From the NCBI GenBank assembly GCA_964513925.1, contig CAZENR010000005.1, forward strand, positions 1 through 64,000: DNA of 64,000 nt. The letters run 5' to 3'. The notes below the pieces were generated by a model, which did not search any database, was not told the DNA's origin, and was given only the letters and a program-made list of their open reading frames with translations. The translations under genes were made by a program, and so were the position numbers. Positions 1 through 9,159 of this stretch are shown here, in pieces. Each line of letters starts with the position of its first letter. The stretch's first letter is position 1. The DNA comes from DAORHV01 sp964513925. Lineage in GTDB: Bacteria; Patescibacteriota; Gracilibacteria; Peribacterales; Peribacteraceae.

Positions 1-27
1 TTCGAGCCGCCGCAGTACAACTTGTAG
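1..27 (+). CDS. possible 3' tail of a gene cut by the window edge
   Basis: Frame 1 gives eight codons (FEPPQYNL) and then TAG at 25-27. This could be the end of a gene starting before the window. It is far too short to assign, and chance is a real alternative. Confidence 0.2.
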   Translation, partial: FEPPQYNL

Positions 28-134
28 GACTCCATGACTCCTTGAAAGCGCTACGGGCGCTTTCGGACTACAGGATTCCGCAAGCAAGACCGGTTTATTT
101 GGGAAGTTAGGGAGTCCATGGAGCCTCGGAGTCC
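28..134. other. structured intergenic region upstream of secE
   Basis: There is no convincing gene here. A perfect hairpin (GAAAGCGC, 5-nt loop, GCGCTTTC) lies at 44-64 without a T-run. Around it, GGACTCCATGACTCC near 27-41 is nearly complementary to GGAGTCCATGGAGCC at 111-125, so a longer imperfect stem could enclose the hairpin. This may be the 3' structure of the previous transcript. I do not recognise a known RNA family. Confidence 0.35.
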
Positions 135-145
135 GTCGTTTTCCC

Positions 146-175
146 TTGCAAAAACAGCCCCATTCGTAGTACTAT
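146..175 (+). promoter_or_regulatory. putative sigma-70 promoter of secE-nusG
   Basis: TTGCAA at 146-151 is followed after 18 nt by TACTAT at 170-175. Transcription would start near 183, about 20 nt before the first ATG of secE. Seen in sequence; not tested. Confidence 0.45.
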
Positions 176-203
176 TCTCCTAGCCGGCGCCCTTTTTCAG
201 CGT

Positions 204-410
204 ATGTCCGGTTTCCGCTTTCCGCTTATGAACGCCATCGTCCAGTATTTCCAAGGCAGCGTCGAGGAGCTGCGTCACGTAACGTGGCCCACCCAGCAGC
301 AGGCATTGCGCCTGACTGGCATTACCGTTGCATTCATTATCGTCACCGCCGCATTCTTCGGCTTGGTAGACGGTCTGATTACCGAGGCTATCCGCCTTAC
401 TATCCGCTAA
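204..410 (+). CDS. secE: preprotein translocase subunit SecE
   Basis: This 68-aa protein matches the short SecE form: an amphipathic stretch with the typical VEELRHVTWPT motif (residues ~20-30), then one membrane helix (~38-60). SecE clamps SecY in the Sec translocon of the cytoplasmic membrane. It sits 19 nt upstream of nusG, the near-universal bacterial order secE-nusG. ATG 204 is used because a promoter ends at 175. ATG 228 would give a 60-aa protein that still has all SecE features, so the start is uncertain. The leader is pyrimidine-rich with no Shine-Dalgarno. Confidence 0.92.
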   Translation: MSGFRFPLMNAIVQYFQGSVEELRHVTWPTQQQALRLTGITVAFIIVTAAFFGLVDGLITEAIRLTIR

Positions 411-429
411 GTCTTTCCCCTCGCCTCTC

Positions 430-975
430 ATGGCAAAACAAGATCCTTCAGCAGGTCGTAACTGGTACGTTATTCACACGTATTCTGGTTACGAGGACAG
501 CGTGAAAAAGTCGCTGGAGCAGCGTGCCGAAACCCTCGGCATGAAGGACTACATCTTCTCGGTGGTGGTTCCGAAAGAGAAGCAAATCGTCTTCAAGAAG
601 GGTGAGCCGATCGAAGAGGAACGCAAGTTGTTCCCCGGCTACGTCTTGGTCGACATGATTGTGACGGACGACAGTTGGTACATGGTGCGCAATACGCCAA
701 ACGTGACCGGCTTCGTCGGTTCAGGGAACATTCCGGTTCCGGTTACTCCGGAGGAATTCGGCGTGATCGAGCGCCGCGTCGGCGAGCAGGGTGCCAAGTT
801 CAAGAGCGACTTCCAGATCGGCGATCTTGTGGTCATCATCGACGGACCGTTCAAGAACTACGAAGGTTCCGTGGATGCCGTGGACGTCGACAAGGGCAAG
901 CTTACGGTTCTGGTGCTCATCTTCGATCGCGACACTCCGGTGGAGCTGGACTTTACGCAGGTGCGTAAGAAGTAG
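430..975 (+). CDS. nusG: transcription termination/antitermination factor NusG
   Basis: The 181-aa protein has the NGN domain (NWYVIHTYSGYE at ~11-22, FPGYVLVDM at ~68-76) and a C-terminal KOW domain (IDGPFKNYEGSVDAVD at ~137-152). NusG binds RNA polymerase and couples it to Rho or ribosomes. Length is normal for the family and the gene follows secE. The region before ATG is C/T-rich (ctttcccctcgcctctc) and carries no Shine-Dalgarno. Confidence 0.97.
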   Translation: MAKQDPSAGRNWYVIHTYSGYEDSVKKSLEQRAETLGMKDYIFSVVVPKEKQIVFKKGEPIEEERKLFPGYVLVDMIVTDDSWYMVRNTPNVTGFVGSGNIPVPVTPEEFGVIERRVGEQGAKFKSDFQIGDLVVIIDGPFKNYEGSVDAVDVDKGKLTVLVLIFDRDTPVELDFTQVRKK

Positions 976-1082
976 CTCTTCTGACTATCAGAAACCATAT
1001 TCGAGCAGCTGGCCAGTAATGTTTGGGGTACCCGTACGTCTAAGGCCATGTACACTTTTGCTATCCCCTCCCCCATTCCGCC

Positions 1083-1730
1083 ATGCGAAAACTGCTCGGA
1101 ACATTGCTTGTTGTTTCCATCCTGGTGCCCTCATCGGCACTGGCCCTTGAAGGTCGCGGCCCCCGCGTAACCATTACGGGTTCCGTGGAAGAGGTGCGCA
1201 TTACGGATAAGCAGAAGTTCAATCAGGAAGGCGGAGAATTCGTCATTCGTGCCTCCAACGGCCAGTTGGTTACCGTCATACTCGGCACCGAATCCGATTA
1301 CGAGATCATTTCGGAAGGCCGTCTGAGTCGCAAGTACTTGGTCCCGAGCGACGTCGTGGTAGGCATGCAGGTGCGCGTTCGCGGCTGGCGCGTGAATTCC
1401 AACACGCTCAATGGTTCCCTGTTCATTATCACCAACATCGAACTGAACCCGCAGCTAACCACAAGCGGCACCGTGCAGGAGGTTGGCGCAAACACCATTA
1501 CCGTGTTGCTGACCAACGGCGAGTCGAAGACCTACGAGGTAACCAACGATACCCAGGTGCAGCTGAGCTACACACTCACCGGCCCCTCGGCACTCAGCCT
1601 GACAGGAAAGGTTGCCTTGCTCACGCTCAGTCCGTATAACCCGAACCAGGTGCGCATTGTGCGCATTACCGGCGATGCCGACCCCACGCGTACCACCAAG
1701 CCTTCGACAGTTGAGCTGAAGCGACGCTAA
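1083..1730 (+). CDS. secreted protein with repeated beta-rich segments (DUF5666-like)
   Basis: The 215-aa product starts with a signal peptide (MRKLLGTLLVVSILVPSSALA, cleavage near residue 22). The mature part has two similar beta-rich segments: TITGSVEEVRI...FVIRASNGQLVTVILG and TTSGTVQEVGANTITVLLTNGESKTYEV. This pattern resembles DUF5666-type OB-like repeats, but the family call is only a guess. A TACACT -10 box (~1050) and a long pyrimidine-rich leader precede ATG. A strong terminator follows. Function unknown; export is well supported. Confidence 0.7.
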   Translation: MRKLLGTLLVVSILVPSSALALEGRGPRVTITGSVEEVRITDKQKFNQEGGEFVIRASNGQLVTVILGTESDYEIISEGRLSRKYLVPSDVVVGMQVRVRGWRVNSNTLNGSLFIITNIELNPQLTTSGTVQEVGANTITVLLTNGESKTYEVTNDTQVQLSYTLTGPSALSLTGKVALLTLSPYNPNQVRIVRITGDADPTRTTKPSTVELKRR

Positions 1731-1750
1731 GAGACTTCATAGTGTCTACA

Positions 1751-1776
1751 AAGGCGGCCGCGGGCCGCCTTTATTA
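1751..1776. terminator. intrinsic terminator between convergent genes
   Basis: GGCGGCC (1753-1759), loop GCG, GGCCGCC (1763-1769), then a T-rich tail (tttatta). It ends the 1083-1730 gene and overlaps the stop codon of murJ on the other strand. Confidence 0.8.
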
Positions 1777-3168
1777 TGGCTGTATGAGCACGCCCGCAGG
1801 CTCTAGGTCTATCCTCCGAAGTTTTCGACGCATGAGCGCTGCAAGTAGAAGTCCGAGGAATGTGGCCTGCGCTACTTGTGCTACCACGTATGCGGTTGCC
1901 AAAGCATACACGCCAAGGCTGCCGACCAGTGCATACGCCGTGGCAATGGCAATAGCACAGGTGAGCGCGCTTGAAAGTGCGGGCCACCCGGTGTTCTTGA
2001 GCGAGTAGAACGACCGCAGCAGAATATGGTTCGTACTCTCGAACGGCACTGCAATGCTGTAGACCACCAGGGCGGCGCTGAAGATGCGTGCAGCGTCACC
2101 TTGTATTTTCAGAAGCCACACTGCCACTGGAGCGCACAGCGCCAGGACTACCGCTCCCGGTATGGCAATTGCCAGGTTGACCCACATGCCGGTGCGGATG
2201 TTGGATGCAAAACGGTGGAAGTCGCCGCGAGCAGCGGATTGGCTGAGCAGCGAAAATGCAGATTGGGCTATGGCTATGCCTACGATTCCGGGAATGACCG
2301 ACTCGAAGTTGCTGGCAAACTGGTTCAGCGCAACCATGTTCTTCCCCAGACCCGAACCCAGACGGTCTAAGACTAACAGCTGCAACTGCAGCGCGCCGAG
2401 TGCGCCCATGCGCGGGATGATAAGCCAGCCCATTTGCTTCCATTCGGGGTGAATGACTCCCTTGGGAACGCGAAACGAAAACCCCGCACGCACTACGCCG
2501 TAGCAGCGCACCGCTACATAGATGACGGTGCCAACGACGGTGCCGAGCATCGGCCCCAGTGGGCCGACGATGGGCGTTAGTACGTACGTACCGCAAATGG
2601 TACCCAGCGACCACAGAATTGGCGTCATGCCATACACCCAGTAGCGCTGCACGGCGATAAGGTATTGCCCGACGGTATTGCCGAAGACAAACAGGAAGTT
2701 TGTCAGTAGCGCGATGCGACCGAACGTAATGTACAACTCCAGACTTTCCCCGGTGAACTTGGTCATTCCCGGCGCCAGTTGCGGAAAGAATATTGCCATC
2801 AGCAACGCGACTGCCCCGAAACCGCCGCCGAAAATGATGAGCGTGCTTGTGGTAATGGCATTCATTTCCTCGGTGCGCTTGTGGGCCAGGTGGCCTGCCA
2901 GGAACGGTACGAGGATTACACTTAGACTCGACATCACAAATACCTGAAACAGCAGGTCGCTGGGCCGAAATGCAGCAATGTACACCGACGCAACACCCAG
3001 CGGATCGCGTTCCAGCGGAAACATGATGGAAAACGCCTGATCACGCAGAAAGCCACAAACGGAGGCCGCTAGCTGGGTTCCGGCCAACACTGCGGCGCCG
3101 CCGGCGATACGCCGTTGCGACAGGAGTGAACGTACTATGTTCTTCACGCGTTTTAGCATACCAAACAT
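1774..3168 (-). CDS. murJ: lipid II flippase MurJ
   Basis: The 464-aa protein is nearly all membrane helices and shows the MurJ/MviN N-terminus, with GTQLAASVCGFLRDQAFS (residues ~30-47) and the following helices typical of the MOP exporter superfamily. MurJ flips lipid-linked peptidoglycan precursor across the membrane. Family proteins are usually 500-520 aa, so this one is slightly short, missing helices at the C-terminus. murC lies 5 kb away, consistent with a complete peptidoglycan pathway. Start chosen at ATG 3168; ATG 3159 is a close alternative. Confidence 0.88.
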   Translation of the reverse strand: MFGMLKRVKNIVRSLLSQRRIAGGAAVLAGTQLAASVCGFLRDQAFSIMFPLERDPLGVASVYIAAFRPSDLLFQVFVMSSLSVILVPFLAGHLAHKRTEEMNAITTSTLIIFGGGFGAVALLMAIFFPQLAPGMTKFTGESLELYITFGRIALLTNFLFVFGNTVGQYLIAVQRYWVYGMTPILWSLGTICGTYVLTPIVGPLGPMLGTVVGTVIYVAVRCYGVVRAGFSFRVPKGVIHPEWKQMGWLIIPRMGALGALQLQLLVLDRLGSGLGKNMVALNQFASNFESVIPGIVGIAIAQSAFSLLSQSAARGDFHRFASNIRTGMWVNLAIAIPGAVVLALCAPVAVWLLKIQGDAARIFSAALVVYSIAVPFESTNHILLRSFYSLKNTGWPALSSALTCAIAIATAYALVGSLGVYALATAYVVAQVAQATFLGLLLAALMRRKLRRIDLEPAGVLIQP

Positions 3169-3225
3169 TCACAATGCTGCGTAGATATGCTATAATTTCG
3201 AGATTTGGAACACACAAACACACTC

Positions 3226-4479
3226 ATGCAGGCGGGTATGCCGAGCGCGTGCCCCTCACAAGAGCGCCGTCTGGCTTGCGCGACGTTTCTTAAGCGCGTT
3301 TTGCTGCCGGCAATCGTACTCGTGCTGCTGCAACTTTCGATTGCATTGACGTTCGCGCATCCCAAGACAATGCAGCGCAAGTATCTTTCGCTCAACCAGT
3401 GGGATTCTCGTTGGTACAGCTACATCGCCACACAGGGGTACAAAAATGCGGCCCCTCCGATGTCGGGCAAACCCGGCGAAGCCAACCTGACCTTCATGCC
3501 CGGTTACCCTGCAGTGGCAAGCGCAGTGCAGCGTGTCAGCGGCTTCCCTATTCGCGTGGCGCTACTGGTGACCGCCCAGGTCTCGGCTGTCGGCTTCTGG
3601 ATGTACTTCCTGCTGCTGTGCCGCTTATGGAAGTTCCCCCGCACGGTCACGGCGTTTACCATGGGCGCAATCTTGTCTTTCCCCACGGCGTTCTACTTTG
3701 TTTCGGGCTACGGAGAGTCGTTCTTTTGCATGAATTTGCTGGGGCTTCTCTACTGGAGCAGATGCGGTAAGCCACGCGCCTGGATTCCGGCCGCAATCCA
3801 CGGATTCCTGCTCAGCGCGACGCGCATCGTAGGTGCGACACTCGCGTTCGTGCCGCTGCTGTGGTTTAGGGACTGCAGGACAAACAAGTCGTCACTGCGC
3901 ATGCCCTTCGCTTGGTTCGTTGCTGTTGCGACCGCATCGGGCACGCTGCTGTACTTCGCATATGTCCATGTTGTATTCGGCGACTGGCACCTGCCGTTCG
4001 AGCTGGTAAAAGCGCCAGGATGGAACATCCGCGTAAACTACGGCGGCGTCTTCGATTTGCGCAAGTACGCGCTGTTCGTACCCAAGATCGTCAACGGCGT
4101 TCCGAGCACGCAGCACTTAGGCCGCATGGCTTATCCTGTCTTTCTTGGCCTGCTGCTAACATCGCTCTGTTGCGAGGGCATACTTGCCATTCGCAACCGT
4201 TCCAGAGGCTTTTCGCAGCGCGCGGGCATGTATGCAGCTTTTGCAATGCTGTGGTTCGTGTATATGGGCGCCACGTACACCAACACCATTAGCGCTATTC
4301 GTTACATGTTGCCGCTCTACATTCTGCTCTGTTTGTGCCTGGGCCACATGGTGGCACGGTCGCGCAGTTCCACGTTGCCTGCAGCGCTGCAGTTGCTGGT
4401 ACCCATCATCCTTGTCGTTTCGGCAATAGTTCAAACGGCGTACATCGCCATGTTCACCGCAGGAAAGTGGATTGCATAG
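3226..4479 (+). CDS. PIG-V-like GT-C mannosyltransferase, membrane protein
   Basis: This multi-pass protein of 417 aa carries the PIG-V family signature LNQWDSRWYSYIATQGY near the first extracytoplasmic loop and FVSGYGESFF further on. PIG-V enzymes transfer mannose from dolichyl/polyprenyl-phosphate mannose, and bacterial homologues act on lipids, glycans or surface proteins. TATAAT lies at 3191-3196. A TTG at 3205 would be 8 nt after it (leaderless), while ATG 3226 has a CA-rich leader like other genes here, so I chose the ATG. The acceptor is unknown. The protein O-mannosyltransferase at 52155 suggests mannose chemistry is used on this cell surface. Confidence 0.75.
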   Translation: MQAGMPSACPSQERRLACATFLKRVLLPAIVLVLLQLSIALTFAHPKTMQRKYLSLNQWDSRWYSYIATQGYKNAAPPMSGKPGEANLTFMPGYPAVASAVQRVSGFPIRVALLVTAQVSAVGFWMYFLLLCRLWKFPRTVTAFTMGAILSFPTAFYFVSGYGESFFCMNLLGLLYWSRCGKPRAWIPAAIHGFLLSATRIVGATLAFVPLLWFRDCRTNKSSLRMPFAWFVAVATASGTLLYFAYVHVVFGDWHLPFELVKAPGWNIRVNYGGVFDLRKYALFVPKIVNGVPSTQHLGRMAYPVFLGLLLTSLCCEGILAIRNRSRGFSQRAGMYAAFAMLWFVYMGATYTNTISAIRYMLPLYILLCLCLGHMVARSRSSTLPAALQLLVPIILVVSAIVQTAYIAMFTAGKWIA

Positions 4480-4544
4480 CGGCAAACGATTACAGGTGAC
4501 GCACGGGCGCGGAGCGTTTACAATCCTGGCACTTCTTTTTGAGT

Positions 4545-7013
4545 ATGCCCACACCCACGCTGCCGTTTGCCGACATGACCGACGCCCAAGTGAAAGATGC
4601 GCTGACCAAGCACCGCATCGGTTTGACGGTAGATGAAGCGCGCAAAGTCCAGGAGATGCTTGGACGCGCACCCACGGTTACCGAGGCAACCATTTGGGGC
4701 ATTCAAGGCAGCGAGCATTGCAGTTACAAATCCAGCAGGCGTTTCTTGAAGCAGTTCCCGGTTCAGGGAAAGCACGTGATTCTTGGCCCCAAGGAAGATA
4801 GCGGCATTGTTGCCATCACCAACGGCCCCAAAGGCAAGCGCTGGGGTTTGGTTGTCAGCCACGAATCGCACAACCACCCGTCGCAGGTCGTCCCGTACGA
4901 GGGTGCCGCTACCGGTGTGGGCGGTTGTGTACGCGACGTGGTGTGTATGGGGGCCCGCGTCATCGGATCGTTGGATTGCTTACGCCTAGGCGACCTCAAA
5001 GACGCAGAAACACGTTCCATTAGTAAAGAAGTCATTCGCGGCGTAGCCGGGTACGGCAACGCGCTTGGCATTCCGAACTTGGGCGGCGACACGGTGTTCG
5101 ACACCGCGTTTAACTTAAGTTGTCTGGTGAACGTTGTCAGCGTGGGCATCATCCGCGAGGATGAAATCATCCATAGCTACGTGCAGCCGGAAGCCGGCAA
5201 AGTTGGGTACGACATCATCATCGTGGGCAAGGCCACCGACCGTAGCGGGTTTGGCGGAGCCGCATTCGCCAGCGTGGTGATGGAAGAGGAAGATGCCGAG
5301 CAGAACGCCGGAGCCGTACAGGAGCCGAATCCGTTCTTGGAGCGTCATTTGCTCCAGTCCACCTACGATCTGTTCGACTGGCTTGTGCAAACCAAGAACT
5401 TAGACAAAGTCAGCTTTAAAGATCTTGGTGCCGGCGGCAACGTGTGTGCGTCCGTAGAGCAGGTGGCTCCTGCAAACATGGGTGCCGTTGTCGATTTGGA
5501 TAAAATTCATGTCGCACTACCCGGCTTACCCCCCGAGGTCATTGCCTGTGCCGAAACACAGGAGCGCCTGTGCTGGATTTGCCACCCCAGCCTTACCCAG
5601 GCGATTTTGAAGCACTACAACGAAACATGGGACCTGCCCAGCGTGGCTGAGGGCGCCAGGGCCAGCGTTGTAGGCAAGGTGCACGAAGATCCGGTGTACA
5701 CCCTGCTGCACAACGGCAAGGTGGTGTGCAGTGCAAAAGCCACCGATATTACATCGGGTTTGCAGTATGTCCGTCCGACCAAAAAGCCCGAGCAGACGTT
5801 TGCGGAACCGTCTATCAGCTGCAGCGGAGACCGCGTAAAAATCGGCAAGAAGGCGTTTACCATCAACGAGGTATTCAGCGCCATGCTCAGCCACCCCTCG
5901 CATGCCAGCAAGTCGCGGGTATTCCGACACTACGATAAGAACATCATCGGCAACACGCTCATTGAAGCAGGCGAGGCCGATGCCAGCGTGGTCATGCCGC
6001 TTGTGGATTTGCAGAGTTACGTGTTGACCGGTACGCACCCGGGTTGGAGCGAAGACCTCGCTCCGGAAGATGCGTTCGTCGGCGTGGCACTGGCCGCCGG
6101 AGGCAACGGCAGATACGGTCGCATTTCGCCTTACCTGCAGGGCGTCAACGCCGTGGTGGAAAACATGCGTAACATTGCCGCGGTCGGCGCACTGCCGCGT
6201 GCCGTCACCGATTGTCTTAACTACGGCAACCCCGAAATCCCCGAGCAACTTTGGGCGTTGGAGCAGGGTGTTGCCGGAATTGCAGATGCACTGAAGGGCG
6301 TGAAGGTCGGCGGAGAGCCGGTTCCGGTGATTAGCGGCAACGTCAGCTTGTACAACGCAACCAAAGAAGGGCCTATAGATCCTACGGCAAACGTATGCGT
6401 CATCGGTGTCATGCCAGATGCGCGCAAGGCTGTGGACATGCGCTTCAAGCAGCCAGGATCGCAGCTGATTCTGGTCGGCAACCGCAAGGACGAGTGCGGC
6501 GGCTCCGCGTACTACCAAATCCTGGAGCAGTTGGCCGGTACCGAACGCAACGCGATGCTGGGTGCACATGTGCCGTCGCCGGATTTCAAGGAGGTGCTAT
6601 CGCAACTGGAGTTGGTCTCCGCCGCCGTGCAATCCGGACTGGTGCTTTCGTCGCACGATATCAGCGAGGGAGGCATGTTGCTGGCGCTGTTCGAAATGAC
6701 ATTGCCGCAACGCAAGGTGGGTGGTGACATTGGCGCGAAGATAGATTGCTCTTCCGTGGCGCCGCAGCTGCGTAACGACACGGTGCTGTTCTCAGAGACC
6801 GGCGGTTTCATTCTCGAGGTGGATCCAAAACACCGCAAGGCGTTGGATGCACTGGCCAAGAAAGCCGGTTGCGAGCTGATCGACATTGGCGAAACCACCT
6901 CAGCCGCCCGCCTGACCATCGGCCGCACCGGCACAACCATTTTCGATGCAGATCTCGCCGCACTTCGCGCCGGCTGGAGCACTGCCCTGAAGGATGCGTT
7001 GGATGGTCGTTAA
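4545..7013 (+). CDS. purL: phosphoribosylformylglycinamidine synthase subunit PurL
   Basis: This is the ATP-dependent FGAM synthetase of purine synthesis, small-PurL type, with IWGIQGSEHCSYKSSR (~50-65), SHESHNHPSQVVPYEGAATG (~105-124), and two AIRS-like halves (AAGGNGRYGR ~512, SSHDISEGGM ~700). At 822 aa it is somewhat longer than the usual ~740. It needs the glutaminase PurQ, found 32 kb away (39268-40524), and normally PurS, which is not seen as a separate gene. ATG 4545 is preferred to TTG 4539; TACAAT at 4519-4524 may be its -10. Confidence 0.95.
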   Translation: MPTPTLPFADMTDAQVKDALTKHRIGLTVDEARKVQEMLGRAPTVTEATIWGIQGSEHCSYKSSRRFLKQFPVQGKHVILGPKEDSGIVAITNGPKGKRWGLVVSHESHNHPSQVVPYEGAATGVGGCVRDVVCMGARVIGSLDCLRLGDLKDAETRSISKEVIRGVAGYGNALGIPNLGGDTVFDTAFNLSCLVNVVSVGIIREDEIIHSYVQPEAGKVGYDIIIVGKATDRSGFGGAAFASVVMEEEDAEQNAGAVQEPNPFLERHLLQSTYDLFDWLVQTKNLDKVSFKDLGAGGNVCASVEQVAPANMGAVVDLDKIHVALPGLPPEVIACAETQERLCWICHPSLTQAILKHYNETWDLPSVAEGARASVVGKVHEDPVYTLLHNGKVVCSAKATDITSGLQYVRPTKKPEQTFAEPSISCSGDRVKIGKKAFTINEVFSAMLSHPSHASKSRVFRHYDKNIIGNTLIEAGEADASVVMPLVDLQSYVLTGTHPGWSEDLAPEDAFVGVALAAGGNGRYGRISPYLQGVNAVVENMRNIAAVGALPRAVTDCLNYGNPEIPEQLWALEQGVAGIADALKGVKVGGEPVPVISGNVSLYNATKEGPIDPTANVCVIGVMPDARKAVDMRFKQPGSQLILVGNRKDECGGSAYYQILEQLAGTERNAMLGAHVPSPDFKEVLSQLELVSAAVQSGLVLSSHDISEGGMLLALFEMTLPQRKVGGDIGAKIDCSSVAPQLRNDTVLFSETGGFILEVDPKHRKALDALAKKAGCELIDIGETTSAARLTIGRTGTTIFDADLAALRAGWSTALKDALDGR

Positions 7014-7078
7014 TCTGCAGGTCTGTCCACTGTAATTGCTGTACATGTGTGTTTGCGGCACCGTAGGATATTTGCCGT

Positions 7079-7786
7079 ATGCGCACTTCTGTTTCCATCG
7101 CGACTCTCTCTATCGCCGTTCTTGCTTTTGCCCATGTTCCAGTGGGTAGGGCAGCCGTTCAGGGCACCGTGCGGATAGACCAGCTCAGTCCCACGACGCT
7201 GGGGAGTTGGACGTTGCTTGCCGCAGACGGTACCACACGAAGCAGCAGCGATGAGGGCGTGAATCCAGCCAGTTACTCCTACTCGGTAAGCGAGGTGGGG
7301 CAAATGGTATTCAGCGTGGTGCCGCCGACCGGCATGTCATCCAAAATCAGTGTGTACAGAAACGATGAGCTGACAGCCACGCTCAATGCCCAGCAGTACG
7401 AATACACGCTGTTCCCCAACGACAACTACAAGTTCTTGGTGCAGTATGCCTATACCAAGCTTGGTCTATTGGGTGTAACCAGCGAGCCATCGGGGCTGTC
7501 GTTTCGCGTGCGGGGACCAAAAAACTTCTCCGGCAAGACGCCTGCATCGTTTACCAACCTGCCGGCAGGCAGCTACGCCATTTACGTCGGCAACGTTTCC
7601 GGCTGCCTTAAGCCACCACCGCAGACGGCTGTGGTTACCGAAGGCGGTCGCACTGCAAAAGTCATTAAGCTTACTTGCAACGTGGGGTCCGAAACCGAAG
7701 CCGTGCGCACCAAGCACCAAAGCCGCCGATCGCTACAGAACACGGTGGAGGCTCGCGAGGCTAAACCCCGGGGCGAGCGTAAGTAA
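7079..7786 (+). CDS. secreted protein of unknown function
   Basis: 235 aa with a signal peptide (MRTSVSIATLSIAVLAFAHVPVGRA, cleavage after A25). The mature region is beta-rich with PEGA-like stretches (SEPSGLSFRVRGPKNFSGKTPASF; PAGSYAIYVGN), which resembles carbohydrate-binding or surface-attachment folds. It ends in a basic tail (~205-235). The stop is directly adjacent to the stop of murC on the opposite strand. I do not recognise a specific family. Confidence 0.65.
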   Translation: MRTSVSIATLSIAVLAFAHVPVGRAAVQGTVRIDQLSPTTLGSWTLLAADGTTRSSSDEGVNPASYSYSVSEVGQMVFSVVPPTGMSSKISVYRNDELTATLNAQQYEYTLFPNDNYKFLVQYAYTKLGLLGVTSEPSGLSFRVRGPKNFSGKTPASFTNLPAGSYAIYVGNVSGCLKPPPQTAVVTEGGRTAKVIKLTCNVGSETEAVRTKHQSRRSLQNTVEAREAKPRGERK

Positions 7787-9073
7787 CTAGGCGGATTGCA
7801 CCGCCAGGCGTCCTGCCAGCGCGGTGCTATCGCCTGCTCCCAGCACCACCGCTACGTCATCTTGCTTGAGTACCGTTTGGTTTAACAATGCCTCTGCGGC
7901 GCTCAGGCTTTCCACAACCCTGCACGGTACTCCGCTGCTGCTTGTAATGGCGGCGGCAAGCGCGGCTGTGTCGGCCAATTGCGCATCCCGGTCCGGCCGC
8001 GCGTCGTATACGGGCAGTACCACTACCTCGGCAGCATCGGTAAAAGACGCCGCGAATTCGTTCCACAATGCCAGAGTGCGGTTATTGGTGTGTGGCTGAA
8101 ACACAGCGACGATGCGCCGCGAAGGGTACGCCTCTTTCGCACCCTGCAGAGTGGCGCGAATTTCCACGGGATGATGCCCGTAATCGTCAATAACCGTGGC
8201 ACCTGTAGCCGTGCGCCCCTTTACTTCCATCCGGCGCCACGAACCGCTGTACCCAGAGAGTGCCCGCTGCGCGCGCTCAACATCCAACTTCCATACTGCG
8301 GCAAGCGCAAGTGACAATTGCGCATTCTTTCGCATGTGCATGCCGGGAGTAGCCAGTGTAAGCAGCGGCTGAGTGTCGGCATCGATCAGCTTCCGCCCGG
8401 CCCTTTCCACAATAGAGCGTACTTGGGCATCTGCTCCGTGAGCTATGACAACGCCGTCTGCGGGCAGCAGTTTGATAAAATCCACGAACGCAGATTCGTA
8501 TTCTGCAATGTCGGCGTACGCGTCGTAATGGTCGCCGTCGGCATTTGTAAGCAAGATGATAGATGGCTGAAGGTAGTGGAACGATTTGCGGTACTCGCAG
8601 GCTTCCACCACCCATAAGTCATTGGCAGACTTGCGCCAGTTTCGGCCGTCTAATTCGCGTAACTTCGTGCCAACAACCACGTTGGGGTCTTGCCCAAGCT
8701 CCATCAGCATGCGCGCGGTCATGGCGGTTGTGGAAGATTTGCCGTGCGTGCCGCATACGGCAATCAGCCGTTGGCCGGCGGTCATTTCGCCAAGTGCCGC
8801 AAAGTACGAAATTTGGCGGATGTCTCGTTGCCTTGCAAGTTCGCGCTCCGGAGCCGTAGCCGGAATAGCCTCCGAGTACACCAGTAGGTCCAGCTGTGCA
8901 GGAAGCGCACTACCATCTTGCTTGAGAGAGACTTGAATCCCCTGCTTTCGCAAATCGGCAACGAGTGCGGAGTCGTTTTTGTCGCTGCCCCACAGGCTGT
9001 GTCCGCGTGCATGCATGTGACATGCATAGGCAGAAAGTCCAATACCGCCGATGCCGCTGCAGAAAATATTCAT
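7787..9073 (-). CDS. murC: UDP-N-acetylmuramate--L-alanine ligase MurC
   Basis: The 428-aa protein has the Mur ligase layout: N-terminal UDP-binding Rossmann motif GIGGIGLSAYA (~7-17), ATP P-loop CGTHGKSSTTAM (~105-116), the EACEYRKSF segment in place of the usual E-DESDGSF, NADGDHYD, and the C-terminal domain with DDYGHHPVEI. It adds L-Ala to UDP-MurNAc in the cytoplasm. The EACEY variant also occurs in Mpl-type ligases, so the substrate is slightly uncertain. TATCAT lies 6 nt upstream of ATG on its strand, suggesting a leaderless mRNA. Confidence 0.88.
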   Translation of the reverse strand: MNIFCSGIGGIGLSAYACHMHARGHSLWGSDKNDSALVADLRKQGIQVSLKQDGSALPAQLDLLVYSEAIPATAPERELARQRDIRQISYFAALGEMTAGQRLIAVCGTHGKSSTTAMTARMLMELGQDPNVVVGTKLRELDGRNWRKSANDLWVVEACEYRKSFHYLQPSIILLTNADGDHYDAYADIAEYESAFVDFIKLLPADGVVIAHGADAQVRSIVERAGRKLIDADTQPLLTLATPGMHMRKNAQLSLALAAVWKLDVERAQRALSGYSGSWRRMEVKGRTATGATVIDDYGHHPVEIRATLQGAKEAYPSRRIVAVFQPHTNNRTLALWNEFAASFTDAAEVVVLPVYDARPDRDAQLADTAALAAAITSSSGVPCRVVESLSAAEALLNQTVLKQDDVAVVLGAGDSTALAGRLAVQSA

Positions 9074-9159
9074 GACCGAATGATAGCAGCAATTGTTTCG
9101 CTTGAACGTGCAATTTGCTGCGTTTCCCCGCGTGGGATTGCGTGGCTATACTGACGCTT

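Noticed and set aside
5526..6569. 347-codon minus-strand frame inside purL
   Set aside because: Antisense shadow of purL with composition unlike neighbouring proteins.
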